The notes under the pieces: generated by a model | Database searches by the model: none | What the model saw: only the letters and a program-made list of their open reading frames with translations | Told to the model about the DNA's origin: nothing | Program-made: the position numbers and the translations under genes | Shown: piece by piece, positions 34,915-42,332 of the stretch | Numbering within the stretch: position 1 is the stretch's first letter | Layout: each line of letters starts with the position of its first letter | From: Thauera sp. 28 | Lineage (GTDB): Bacteria; Pseudomonadota; Gammaproteobacteria; Burkholderiales; Rhodocyclaceae | Direction of reading: 5' to 3' | Assembly (NCBI RefSeq): GCF_000310145.2 | Contig: NZ_AMXA01000001.1 | Span: 1-64,000, forward strand | Length of the DNA stretch: 64,000 bases

Positions 34915-35088
34915 GCCTCGATAGCGTTTCGCGGCAAGTTTCTCGGGCGGCTCGACGCGGCCCACCGCAGCGGCGAACTGGCCGACGATCCGAGCGCTGC
35001 GCCGGGTGCATGGCAAGCCCGGCGCCGTGTGCTGCTCGCGCACGACTGGGTGGTCTACGCCAAGCCGCCGCCCGGCGCCGCGCTGTCG
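34915..35088 (+). pseudogene. IS91-family transposase remnant
   Basis: One frame reads IAFRGKFLGRLDAAHRSGEL then RRRVLLAHDWVVYAKPPPG. That is the region before and around the WVVYAKPP motif of IS91/ISCR-type Y2 transposases. No catalytic Tyr motif or complete frame remains, and parts between the two stretches look deleted. It marks the left junction where backbone DNA changes to the cassette block. Confidence 0.7.
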
Positions 35089-35227
35089 GGATGGGCCACC
35101 ATGAACACTCACGCGCCCCCATCTCGATTCTCGCTGATGCCAGGGTCCTGTCGCGCTCTATCTAATGTGGATGAGCCGCGCGTAGAATCCCCAGTGTCAC
35201 CGCCTGAGCGGCGGTTCAGTTCAACAA

Positions 35228-35289
35228 GGCTTATCCCTCGCGGCAGGCGCCCGCGCACTGAACGGCGCTTGCGGCGCGAGGGATAAACC
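35228..35289. repeat. Long imperfect inverted repeat at the left edge of the cassette block
   Basis: The arms GGCTTATCCCTCGCGGCAGG (from 35228) and TGCGGCGCGAGGGATAAACC (to 35289) form a long imperfect stem around CCGCGCACTGAAC. It could be a terminal hairpin of the IS91-type remnant or a degenerate recombination site; it lacks a clear GTTRRRY core. The rest of the gap 34895-35341 holds the transposase remnant and no gene. Confidence 0.55.
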
Positions 35290-35341
35290 CTATTCGCTGG
35301 GCTACAACAGAACGCGCAGCATTGTATCAAGGAGAATCGTT

Positions 35342-35692
35342 ATGCCATTCCGACCAAATCCCGATTTTCGAAGAAATATTAATGGAGTTGTTCTTCCTCT
35401 GACAGCCGCAATAGCTCGGGTGTACGGCATTCGAGAAAGTGATGGCGCATATCCTTTGGGCGCATTCTATACCGATAACATAGATTCTCGAGTGTGGCGG
35501 TCCGCAGGTGGAATCTGGTATCAGCCAGTAAATGCCGAGAAGGTTGCAGGCCGTCGAATCAGCGAAGAGCGAATTGAGCAATTTGCTGAGGGAATCATGT
35601 CTGGGAGGGAGATTGCCCTTAACAACGGCTCCGTAGTTATTTGGGAGCGCATACCTGATGCCGTGGCACAATTACTTCCGGCACATCAATGA
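35342..35692 (+). CDS. Cassette protein of unknown function
   Basis: A 116-residue soluble protein (MPFRPNPDFRRNINGVVLP..., ending DAVAQLLPAHQ) with a good ribosome site (AAGGAG, 8 bases upstream). Codon and base use are clearly more AT-rich than the C1 genes. It is followed within 10 bases by an attC-like site, as in an integron gene cassette. No family is recognised. Confidence 0.7.
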   Translation: MPFRPNPDFRRNINGVVLPLTAAIARVYGIRESDGAYPLGAFYTDNIDSRVWRSAGGIWYQPVNAEKVAGRRISEERIEQFAEGIMSGREIALNNGSVVIWERIPDAVAQLLPAHQ

Positions 35693-35697
35693 AGCAC

Positions 35698-35790
35698 AGC
35701 CCAAAAAGGCAAATGTACTCGGACGCCAAAAAGCTCCGCTCGTTCCTCGCTCTGCTTTTCTCCGCCGGTAATTTGCGGCGTTGGGGGGCT
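35698..35790. repeat. attC-like recombination site 1 (degenerate)
   Basis: It starts AGCCCAAAAAGGC and ends GGCGTTGGGGGGCT. Internal complementary arms (GGACGCCAAAAAGC with GCTTTTCTCCGCC) give the folded shape of an attC. The cores deviate from RYYYAAC/GTTRRRY. It sits directly between two cassette genes; the next start is 2 bases later. Confidence 0.65.
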
Positions 35791-35792
35791 AA

Positions 35793-36395
35793 ATGACAGA
35801 GGTCGCTGAGGTAAAAGAGAAGGGGCTTGTGCTGAGAGGTGATGCTGATGAAAAGCACACCCTCGAGAATCTGAATCGTTTCCTGTCGTTAGTTGGCACA
35901 CAGGATGATCGCGCAATGGTGCTCTCGTTAGCGACATTTATCGAAGATACGCTCGGTCGGTTACTGATAGCGTATTTCAGAGACTGCAAAGCCACCAAGG
36001 AGCTCGTTGAAGGTTTCAGTGCCCCCCTAGGCACATTCGGCTCTCGTACAAAGGCCGCTTACTCCTTCGGTCTTGTGACCGAAGCGCAATACAAAGACAT
36101 GGAGATTCTTCGCAAAGTTCGGAACCAATTCGCCCATAACTGGGAAGGCGTTTCTCTCTCTCGCAACGACATTCAAGCCCTTATCGGTCAGCTGAGCGGC
36201 TACACCGTTGATCATCAAGAGATTAAAGGCGGTAACAGAGAAAAAGTGCTGGGTACGCTTTCGACGTGTTGCATGGAGCTTCAAATATTCTTGGGTAGAC
36301 TCATCAATAAAAAGGCAGCGAAGGCACCTGATGTAAGTCATCGCCTAACGACGATAAAGCCAACCGAGCCAGGAGTACGATGGTATGTTGCCTGA
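35793..36395 (+). CDS. MltR-like domain protein (cassette)
   Basis: A 200-residue protein with a MltR-type (mannitol repressor-like) helical domain: AMVLSLATFIEDTLGRLLIAYF, EGFSAPLGTFGSRTKAAYSFGLV and MEILRKVRNQFAHNW. No sugar operon is nearby, and MltR-like proteins of this type often occur as stand-alone or mobile genes, so regulation of mannitol uptake is unlikely. It is flanked by attC-like sites. Confidence 0.75.
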   Translation: MTEVAEVKEKGLVLRGDADEKHTLENLNRFLSLVGTQDDRAMVLSLATFIEDTLGRLLIAYFRDCKATKELVEGFSAPLGTFGSRTKAAYSFGLVTEAQYKDMEILRKVRNQFAHNWEGVSLSRNDIQALIGQLSGYTVDHQEIKGGNREKVLGTLSTCCMELQIFLGRLINKKAAKAPDVSHRLTTIKPTEPGVRWYVA

Positions 36396-36430
36396 TCAGG
36401 AAATTGCTATGTCGCAGTTCCGCAGGCGCG

Positions 36431-36498
36431 GCCCAACCAATCATTCCACCGGACCTGCGCGAAAAGCCGCGCAGGTCCGGTGAATTCAGACGTTGGGC
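36431..36498. repeat. attC site 2 (canonical)
   Basis: A textbook 68-base attC: GCCCAAC at the left, GTTGGGC at the right, and a long inner stem (CACCGGACCTGCGCG with CGCGCAGGTCCGGTG). The AATTC beside the stem recurs in attC 6. It lies 35 bases after the MltR-like gene. Confidence 0.92.
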
Positions 36499-36501
36499 AC
36501 C

Positions 36502-36678
36502 ATGAGCATTCTCGACGCTACTGCCTACGCAATTGGCGAGGCCGCTGCTTACGTAGTTGGTCGAATCGCCGGGCGCACCTTCCATCTCGAACCAAAGAGG
36601 GCTCAGCGTATTGGCGAATATATTGTGATCGGTGTCATCCTCGGCGCAGCAGTTCTCATTACCGTTATCTATTCGTAA
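36502..36678 (+). CDS. Small membrane protein (cassette)
   Basis: A 58-residue protein starting 3 bases after the attC right core, the usual place for a cassette gene. It has an amphipathic N-terminal half (ATAYAIGEAAAYVVGRIAG) and one clear C-terminal transmembrane helix (IVIGVILGAAVLITVIYS). Function is unknown. No strong ribosome site is visible, as is common for short cassette genes. Confidence 0.6.
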   Translation: MSILDATAYAIGEAAAYVVGRIAGRTFHLEPKRAQRIGEYIVIGVILGAAVLITVIYS

Positions 36679-36779
36679 CCGCAGAGGGTTCCTGTGCGTT
36701 CCAGCATTCCTAGTTTGCCCTCTCGCCAGCGCCGACTATTCAAGGCGCCAAAAAACGTCGCTTCCTCGCTACTGTCCGT

Positions 36780-36863
36780 GCCCAACCCGGCGGTCGAGGC
36801 GCGGTTTCGCCGCTGGGACGCTTCGCCGCAATACGGCTCGCGCCCCTCACCTCTAAGTTAGGC
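36780..36863. repeat. attC site 3
   Basis: GCCCAAC at the left and GTTAGGC at the right bound 84 bases with internal complementary arms (GGCGGTCGAGGCGCGG / CCGCTGGGACGCTTCGCC). The next cassette gene starts 5 bases later. Confidence 0.88.
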
Positions 36864-36868
36864 ATGCT

Positions 36869-37582
36869 ATGGAAATCTCATTAACTTTAAGCGACCTAGT
36901 TGAATGGATCGAGGCTCATGCCACAACCATCGACGTATTAAAGTGGATAATTGTCGGCTTGCTTGCATGGGGGCTCGGTGCATTTCGCTTTATAAGAACA
37001 AAATTTAAAAGACCAAAGCTTGAGGTTGAGTCTTTTACCAGTCGCTGCATCTGGCAAGAACTTGGAGTCGTAGACGGTAACGACCATAATGCCAGAGTTG
37101 TATTTATTATCGAGGCGGGGGTCAATAATCCGACAACAGATCCAATTGTTGTTCGCGGCTTCACTCTTAAGGTTAAAAGACTTAAAGGTTGGCCAGTCCG
37201 CAATCACCCATTGAATGCCGTCACACTTCCCTCGCGGGTACGACACAACATAGGAAATATCACAAGATTTCTGAAAAATTGGTTCTCCAATTTCCCGGAA
37301 GGTCCTGAAAACCTAACTTTAGGTCCGCGAATTGAGTCCCGTGACCATCAATCTGGTTTCTTACTTTTTGTTTCTGCCTCGTGGGGGTACATGCGGCCCC
37401 TCGTAAGGGGGGGCGCCATCCCAATAGAGCTCAATGCCCGCCTAACGACTGGAGAAAATCTGACTGCTCGCGCTAACATCGAAATCATGGAGGATCATGC
37501 TGCCTTTGAAGAAATGGTTCCGGGAATACTTGATCACGTGCAACACAGAAGCACTTGGAACATTATTCGAACGCAAGCCTAA
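36869..37582 (+). CDS. Membrane-anchored cassette protein of unknown function
   Basis: A 237-residue protein. A single N-terminal transmembrane helix (VLKWIIVGLLAWGLGAFRFI, about residues 24-43) is followed by a basic stop-transfer (RTKFKRPKLE). A beta-rich soluble domain follows with NARVVFIIEAGVNNPTTDPIVV and SGFLLFVSASWGYM. Base composition is AT-rich compared with the flanking backbone. No family is recognised. Its stop codon overlaps the left core of the following attC-like site. Confidence 0.75.
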   Translation: MEISLTLSDLVEWIEAHATTIDVLKWIIVGLLAWGLGAFRFIRTKFKRPKLEVESFTSRCIWQELGVVDGNDHNARVVFIIEAGVNNPTTDPIVVRGFTLKVKRLKGWPVRNHPLNAVTLPSRVRHNIGNITRFLKNWFSNFPEGPENLTLGPRIESRDHQSGFLLFVSASWGYMRPLVRGGAIPIELNARLTTGENLTARANIEIMEDHAAFEEMVPGILDHVQHRSTWNIIRTQA

Positions 37583-37658
37583 CAACTGGTTTAAATCGTT
37601 CGCTTCGCTCACTGGGACGGGCTAAAGTAAAGCCCGCCCTTTAACCAAACGTTGAGGC
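37577..37658. repeat. attC-like site 4, disrupted on its right by a miniature element
   Basis: The left core GCCTAAC overlaps the preceding stop codon, and a stem (GGGACGGGCTAAAG / AAAGCCCGCCC) follows. A first possible right core is GTTGAGG at 37651, directly abutting the element at 37659. A better core, GTTAGGC, lies beyond that element at 37981. The site may have been split by the insertion. Confidence 0.65.
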
Positions 37659-37975
37659 TGTAGAAAAACCTTCCGCCCGTACGCGGTGCGCGATGCGAAA
37701 GGTATAATTCAGCATCGCTTCCCGGAGCCCTGCGATGCCCCGCTTCAAGACGCCCGCCTATGGCCTGAAGATGACTCCGGTGGATTTCGACCGGCAGGTG
37801 ATTCCGGGGAGTTTCGAGCACGCGCTCTGTCACCTGATCGATCAAGAGATCGATCTTGCGCCGCTGGTGGCGTGCTGCCACAACGACACCAGCGGTGCCT
37901 CGGCCTTCGTGTCAGCTGTACAGCGTCGGCAACCGCTGACCAGGACTGCTTGCCCGAAAATCGGGTTTTTCTACA
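37659..37975. mobile_element. Miniature element derived from an IS1182-like insertion sequence
   Basis: A 317-base element with 12-bp perfect terminal inverted repeats (TGTAGAAAAACC ... GGTTTTTCTACA). Inside is only the first part of a transposase frame, and no catalytic domain remains, so it could move only with help from a full-length relative. No target duplication is evident. It fills most of the 439-base gap 37583-38021. Confidence 0.75.
37735..37905 (+). pseudogene. IS1182-like transposase N-terminal fragment
   Basis: The frame beginning MPRFKTPAYGLKMTPVDFDR continues QVIPGSFEHALCHLIDQEID and HNDTSGA. This matches the start of IS1182-family transposases (PVxFDRQILPGTFEYxLxYLIDHEID pattern). 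The similarity stops after about 57 residues and runs into the right end of the element. Confidence 0.7.
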
Positions 37976-38021
37976 CCGTCGTTAGGCCTCTTCACCATTT
38001 GTTCGCAGAAGGAGAAACACC

Positions 38022-38408
38022 ATGAAAAGCAATCCGGTTGCGTGGTTTGAAATCTACGTTCAGGACATGCCCCGTGCGAAGGCGTTTTACGAAGCTGTGT
38101 TTCAAGGCACATTAGAAGAGCTGAGAAATCCTGATCCCAACGGCTTCCCTGAAATGGAGATGTGGGCATTTCCGATGTCAATGGAGGGGGCCGGTGCAGC
38201 AGGAGCGCTGGTGAAAATGGCAGGGTGCCCTTCTGGTGGTAGTACGTTGGTCTATTTCTCCTGCGAGGATTGTTCAATTGAGGCTGGGCGAGCGGCGGCG
38301 CATGGAGGTGAGATCTTCAAAGGCAAGATGTCTATTGGTGAGCACGGCTTCATTGCGATGGTTGTCGATACTGAAGGCAATATGATTGGCCTTCATTCAA
38401 TGCAGTGA
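38022..38408 (+). CDS. VOC-superfamily (glyoxalase/bleomycin-resistance-like) protein (cassette)
   Basis: A 128-residue VOC protein: VAWFEIYVQDMPRAKAFYEAVF, a middle VYFSCEDCSIEAGRAAAHGGEIF and the C-terminal GFIAMVVDTEGNMIGLHS with the usual metal-type Glu/His positions partly replaced. VOC genes of this size are frequent integron cassettes. Substrate unknown. The ribosome site GAAGGAG is strong, and an attC-like site follows within 8 bases of the stop. Confidence 0.85.
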   Translation: MKSNPVAWFEIYVQDMPRAKAFYEAVFQGTLEELRNPDPNGFPEMEMWAFPMSMEGAGAAGALVKMAGCPSGGSTLVYFSCEDCSIEAGRAAAHGGEIFKGKMSIGEHGFIAMVVDTEGNMIGLHSMQ

Positions 38409-38415
38409 ATGTGTG

Positions 38416-38477
38416 GTCTGACACTGCGCTCTGGGGACGGGCCGCAAGCGACGCGCCCCTGAGCTTTTGAGTTAGAC
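38416..38477. repeat. attC-like site 5
   Basis: The left core GTCTGAC and right core GTTAGAC are separated by 48 bases with complementary arms (GGGGACGGGCCGCAAG / GACGCGCCCCT). The VOC gene precedes it and a small membrane-protein gene starts 21 bases later. Confidence 0.85.
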
Positions 38478-38497
38478 GCCACGGGGAGTCTCCCTGC

Positions 38498-38878
38498 ATG
38501 ACACTAAGCAATCGGGTCGTCCTGGCCCTCGCGTTCTTCGGCTCATTCTTTGTGGTGGGGGCATCCTATTGGCCGATCCCCTACGCCCAGATTTCGCTGC
38601 CCAATGCCGTGTGGGGCTTGCCCCTCGTCGTCGTCGCTGCCCTCGCTGCTCTACCACGCGTCCTTTCGAGCGCTCGTTTTTGGCCTTCCGCCCTGATCGT
38701 CGGGGCCTCGGTCCCTGCCGCAGTCCTGGCTCGCGTCATCTACGATACTTCGTCGAACCCCAGCTCTCACAATCTGTGGCCATTCGAGATCATCCTGGCC
38801 ACCGGGCCTGGCCTTCTGGCGGGCGTTTCGGGTGCACTCGTGGGTGGTTTTCTGGGCAACCGGAAGCGTTATCGGTGA
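38498..38878 (+). CDS. Small multispanning membrane protein (cassette)
   Basis: A 126-residue protein with about four hydrophobic segments: VVLALAFFGSFFVVGASYW, AVWGLPLVVVAALAALP, ALIVGASVPAAVLARVIY and IILATGPGLLAGVSGALVGGF. A basic C terminus follows (GNRKRYR). No family is recognised. It follows attC 5. The next 120 bases (38879-38998) show no clear attC. Confidence 0.65.
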   Translation: MTLSNRVVLALAFFGSFFVVGASYWPIPYAQISLPNAVWGLPLVVVAALAALPRVLSSARFWPSALIVGASVPAAVLARVIYDTSSNPSSHNLWPFEIILATGPGLLAGVSGALVGGFLGNRKRYR

Positions 38879-38998
38879 TCTGTCGCGTGGGTGCGCCCCG
38901 GTTTGCCATGATGATGAGCGACAGCGTCGGCGACCGCCGATGGGGACCGAATTAACGGTAATGGCATTTTTATACACAGTCTTCAGGCTTTCACATTC

Positions 38999-39336
38999 AT
39001 GAACAAGCGCATTCTTGTAGTCCTTGGCCACCCAGACAATGATAGTTTTTGTCGTGCTATCGCTGATTCGTACATTGACGGAGCCAAGGCCGCGGGTAAT
39101 GAAGTTCAACTGATTTCCGTTGGTGATCTGGCTTTTGATCCCGTGCTCCACAAGGGCTACACTGCCATTCAGGAGCTTGAGCCCGATTTGGTGGCTGGAC
39201 AAGCTGCAATCACCTGGGCGCAGCATATCGTTTTCGTGTATCCCATCTGGTGGGGTGCTATGCCTGCTTTGCTCAAAGGCTTCATCGATCGAGTCTTCCT
39301 GCCGGGCTTCGCGTTCAAGTACCGGGAGGGTTCTCT
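38999..39336 (+). pseudogene. NAD(P)H oxidoreductase (flavodoxin-like fold), 5' part, split by ISAs1 element
   Basis: The first 112 codons of a Kef-ancillary/MdaB-type NAD(P)H oxidoreductase: RILVVLGHPDNDSFCRAIAD, the flavin region YPIWWGAMPALLKGFIDRVF, then FAFKYREGSL, where the insertion occurs. Removing the IS and one target-duplication copy (39337-40613) rejoins it in frame with 40614-40854. The restored protein is 192 residues with normal family sequence. The gene was therefore intact before a recent insertion. Confidence 0.9.
39327..39336. repeat. Target-site duplication, left copy
   Basis: AGGGTTCTCT, repeated exactly at 40604-40613 on the other side of the ISAs1-family element. The 10-bp length is within the range for this family. 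Confidence 0.95.
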
Positions 39337-40603
39337 CAGGGCAATCGCACCGACTTCGCATAAGCAAATGCAATAACGCTTTTACTTTCATGACCTTGCG
39401 AGACTCCTGTTCACATTGTCATAAGTTGTGTAGTTTCCTACCTTTTTGGGTATCCCATGAAGGCAGGAAACGTCATGCCGCTGACGCAGGTGTTCGTCTC
39501 GATTTCCGACCCGCGCAGCGCGCGGCATGCGCGCCACGTCCTGGCCGAGTTGCTGACGGTGGCGGTGTGCGCGGTGCTCTCGGGTGTCGACGACTTCGTC
39601 GACATCGAGTTGTGGGCCGAGGCCAAGATCGACTGGTTGCGAGGCTTCATGAAGCTTGAGCATGGCATCCCGTCTCACGACACGATCGGACGCGTGTTCG
39701 GCCTGATCGCGCCCGACGAGTTCGAGTCCGCGTTCCGGCGCTGGGTGGGCATGGTGGTGCCGGCGCTGGCCGGGGATACGGTCGTGGCGATCGACGGCAA
39801 GACGAGCCGGCGCTCGGGCGGCAAGAGCAAGACTGACGCCAGTCCGTTGCACCTGGTGAGCGCGTTTGCGGCCGGCATGGGCGTCGTGCTGGGCCAGACG
39901 GCGACCGCCGAGAAGTCGAACGAGATCACCGCGATTCCCGAACTGCTTGCCAAGTTGGCGATCGAGGGCTGCGTGGTGACGATCGACGCGATGGGCACCC
40001 AGACAAAGATCGCCCGCACGATCCGCGAGCGCGGCGCGCATTACGTGCTGTGTGTGAAGGAGAACCATCCGAACCTGCACGATTCGATCCTGTTTGCCGA
40101 CATCGATCCGCGAGGGCCGCTGACGCCGAGCTCGACCCATGAGACCACGATCAAGGACCACGGTCGCATCGAGATCCGCCGATGCCGCGCCTACGCCGCG
40201 ATCGATCGCCTCTACAAGTCCGAGGACTGGCAGGATCTGGCAAGCTTCGCGGTGGTCGAGCGCATTCGCACCGTGGGCGATCACACCAGCACCGAGCGCG
40301 TCTTCTACATCAGCAGCCTGCCCGCCGACGCCGAGCGCATCGCTCGGGCCGTACGCAGTCACTGGGAGGTGGAGAATCGGCTTCACTGGTGTCTGGACGT
40401 GCAGTTCAACGAGGATCAGTCACGGGTGCGCAGCGGCTATGCCGCCAACAACCTGGCCATCGTTCGCCACATTGTGATGAACCTGCTGCGGCTCAACACG
40501 ACGCGCAAGGCGAGCATCAAGTCCAAGCGCATGCTGGCGGCGACTATCGACGAATTTCGTGCCGAGTTGCTTGGGGTTATGACATGAAGGTGCGATTGCC
40601 CTG
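39337..40603 (+). mobile_element. Complete ISAs1-family insertion sequence
   Basis: A 1267-base element with perfect 15-bp terminal inverted repeats (CAGGGCAATCGCACC / GGTGCGATTGCCCTG), one intact transposase gene and a 10-bp direct target duplication on both sides. It interrupts an NAD(P)H oxidoreductase gene. All parts look intact, so it is recent and probably active. Confidence 0.96.
39475..40587 (+). CDS. ISAs1-family transposase
   Basis: A 370-residue DDE transposase of the ISAs1 (H-repeat-associated) family: PLTQVFVSISDPRSARHARH, the DDE_Tnp_1-associated N-terminal domain, the first catalytic Asp in VVAIDGKTSRRS, the second in VVTIDAMGTQ, and the Glu-containing RSHWEVENRLHWCLDV, ending MNLLRLN. 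The start at 39475 has AGGA upstream; 39457 is also possible. It is full length and shows no frameshift. Confidence 0.95.
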   Translation: MPLTQVFVSISDPRSARHARHVLAELLTVAVCAVLSGVDDFVDIELWAEAKIDWLRGFMKLEHGIPSHDTIGRVFGLIAPDEFESAFRRWVGMVVPALAGDTVVAIDGKTSRRSGGKSKTDASPLHLVSAFAAGMGVVLGQTATAEKSNEITAIPELLAKLAIEGCVVTIDAMGTQTKIARTIRERGAHYVLCVKENHPNLHDSILFADIDPRGPLTPSSTHETTIKDHGRIEIRRCRAYAAIDRLYKSEDWQDLASFAVVERIRTVGDHTSTERVFYISSLPADAERIARAVRSHWEVENRLHWCLDVQFNEDQSRVRSGYAANNLAIVRHIVMNLLRLNTTRKASIKSKRMLAATIDEFRAELLGVMT

Positions 40604-40613
40604 AGGGTTCTCT
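40604..40613. repeat. Target-site duplication, right copy
   Basis: AGGGTTCTCT, identical to 39327-39336, directly after the right inverted repeat of the ISAs1-family element. Confidence 0.95.
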
Positions 40614-40854
40614 GTTCTGGGATCGCCTGCTTTCAGGGCGTTCAGCTCACCTGCTCGTTACCATGGATACACCGCCGTGGTATTTTCGCTGGGTGTATCG
40701 CATGCCAGGGCATAATCAGATGAAACGCACCATTCTCGAGTTCAGCGGCATCAAACCTGTCGCCATTTCGAGCTTTGGCCCCATCAAGGATTCGAGCCAG
40801 GAAAAACGTGAGAAATGGCTCGCCAAAGCAAATGCATATGGCCGCCATGCGTAA
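40614..40854 (+). pseudogene. NAD(P)H oxidoreductase, 3' part beyond the ISAs1 element
   Basis: The frame continues FWDRLLSGRSAHLLVTMDTP, then PWYFRWVYRMPGHNQMKRTILEF and IKDSSQEKREKWLAKA. This is the C-terminal third of the flavodoxin-like oxidoreductase whose start lies at 38999. An internal Met at 40663 could start a 63-residue fragment, but it lacks the flavin site. Confidence 0.9.
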
Positions 40855-40952
40855 CATGCTGGACCAGCGAGGCGTGCCAATAATGTCGCGTCTCTTAACA
40901 GAGTGTTAAGCCTCCACCAAATCTATCCGATCCCAAGAGAGGGTTTTTGACG

Positions 40953-41699
40953 ATGGACATCCCGCGGATATTCAACATCACGGAGCGTGCGCACCGCATC
41001 CACAATCCGTTCACCCCCGAGAAGTTCGCGACTCTTGGCGCTGCATTGCGCCTGGAGCCAGGGGCGCGCGTGCTCGACCTTGGTAGCGGTTCGGGGGAAA
41101 TGCTGTGCATGTGGGCGCGCGATCACGGCATTATCGGCACCGGCATCGATATGAGTTCGTTGTTCTCCGAACAGGCGAGACAACGAGCTGAAGAACTCGG
41201 TGTTGCCCATCAAGTCAGGTTCATTCACGGCGATGCGACTGGTTATGTCGCTGATGAGAAGGCCGACGTGGCAGCTTGTGTTGGTGCCACGTGGATCGGC
41301 GGAGGCGTCGCTGGCACCATTGAGCTTCTGGCACGTAGCCTGCGGACCGGCGGAATCATCCTGATCGGCGAACCTTATTGGCGTCAATTGCCGCCAACGG
41401 AAGATATCGCCAAGCGATGTCTTGCAAGTTCGGTCTCTGATTTCCTCGTGCTTCCAGAACTGATTTCGTCTTTCGGCAAGCACGGCTACGACGTCGTTGA
41501 GATGGTTCTAGCTAACCAGGACGGTTGGGACAGATACGAGGCGGCCAAATGGCTCACTATGCGCCGATGGCTTGAGGTCAATGCCGATGACGAGTTGGCG
41601 GAAGAGGTGCGCGCACAACTGACTACGGAGCCTGCACGCTATGCCGCTTACACCCGTGAATATCTTGGCTGGGGTGTGTTCGCGCTCATGCGACGGTAA
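40953..41699 (+). CDS. SAM-dependent methyltransferase (cassette)
   Basis: A 248-residue class I methyltransferase: the SAM motif VLDLGSGSGEMLCMWARD, acidic strand 2 (GTGIDMSSLFSEQAR), GDATGYVADEKADVAACVGATWIG and LRTGGIILIGEPYWRQLPP. Substrate unknown. The ATG at 40953 is preferred to an upstream TTG. It lies between the broken oxidoreductase and attC-like site 6. The 98-base gap before it contains a GTTAAGC that could be a worn recombination core. Confidence 0.85.
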   Translation: MDIPRIFNITERAHRIHNPFTPEKFATLGAALRLEPGARVLDLGSGSGEMLCMWARDHGIIGTGIDMSSLFSEQARQRAEELGVAHQVRFIHGDATGYVADEKADVAACVGATWIGGGVAGTIELLARSLRTGGIILIGEPYWRQLPPTEDIAKRCLASSVSDFLVLPELISSFGKHGYDVVEMVLANQDGWDRYEAAKWLTMRRWLEVNADDELAEEVRAQLTTEPARYAAYTREYLGWGVFALMRR

Positions 41700-41765
41700 A
41701 CCTCGCATCTTTGCCGTATTGCCAGAGGCGCAACGCCGACCTTTGCGCTTTGGGCTGTCGGCCCG

Positions 41766-41829
41766 AGCCAACATTCCACCGACGCTGCGCTACAAAGCTA
41801 TGCGGCGCCAGTGAATTCAGACGTGAGCT
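41766..41829. repeat. attC-like site 6
   Basis: It resembles attC 2 in layout (AGCCAACATTCCACCG ... GTGAATTCAGACGTGAGCT), with the same CATTCCACCG and GTGAATTCAGACGT stretches, but with altered cores (AGCCAAC and GTGAGCT). The next cassette gene starts 18 bases later. Confidence 0.8.
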
Positions 41830-41847
41830 CTACAAGGAACTGACTCG

Positions 41848-42288
41848 GTGCAAAAAAACAAACTCCTGATCGCGGCAGCCATTTGTAGTGGGGTGGCTGC
41901 ATTGTTGCATTTGGGTTGCATCATCTTCGGCGGTGACTGGTATAGGTTTCTTGGCGCTGGAGAACAAATGGCGCAAATGGCCGAGGCGGGCCATATTTAT
42001 CCGACAATAGTTACATCGGTAATTGTTGCAGTGCTTTCAATTTGGTCGCTTTATGCTCTGTCTGGTGCAGGTGTTATTTTAAGACTCCCATTATTGCGGT
42101 TGGTGCTGTGCGTAATCGCTGCAATATATTTGATACGGGGGGTGGCTTTTATGCCATTAATGCATGTTTTTCCAGAAAACAGCCTTGCATTCTGGGTGGT
42201 GAGCTCGGCTGTATGCGTTGTATTGGGTTTGCTTTATGTGTTGGGTATCAGGCAGTCATGGGTATATATTAGCGAAAGGCATGCTTGA
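41848..42288 (+). CDS. Four-helix membrane protein (cassette)
   Basis: A 146-residue integral membrane protein starting with GTG after an AAGGA site. The segments are LLIAAAICSGVAALLHLGCIIF, IVTSVIVAVLSIWSLYALSG, LLRLVLCVIAAIYLIRGVAF and FWVVSSAVCVVLGLLYVLGI. The spacing and the GDWYRFLGAGEQM loop resemble small four-helix proteins common in integron arrays. Function unknown. Confidence 0.75.
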   Translation: MQKNKLLIAAAICSGVAALLHLGCIIFGGDWYRFLGAGEQMAQMAEAGHIYPTIVTSVIVAVLSIWSLYALSGAGVILRLPLLRLVLCVIAAIYLIRGVAFMPLMHVFPENSLAFWVVSSAVCVVLGLLYVLGIRQSWVYISERHA

Positions 42289-42332
42289 CATTGCCATCGT
42301 TTATCGCAACGGTAGGCACTGGAGTTCATGCA

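Noticed and set aside
32941..35286. A 781-codon plus-strand frame over the hydantoinase and ATP-grasp genes.
   Set aside because: It is antisense to well-supported minus-strand genes and has no domain structure. Only its last part coincides with the IS91-like fragment, which I list separately.
40663..40854. Independent 63-residue gene after the ISAs1-family element.
   Set aside because: It joins in frame with 38999-39336 once the element is removed and is the 3' end of the split oxidoreductase.
40855..40952. A further attC site before the methyltransferase gene.
   Set aside because: GTTAAGC at 40905 fits the right core, but no matching left core or stem of proper length is visible.
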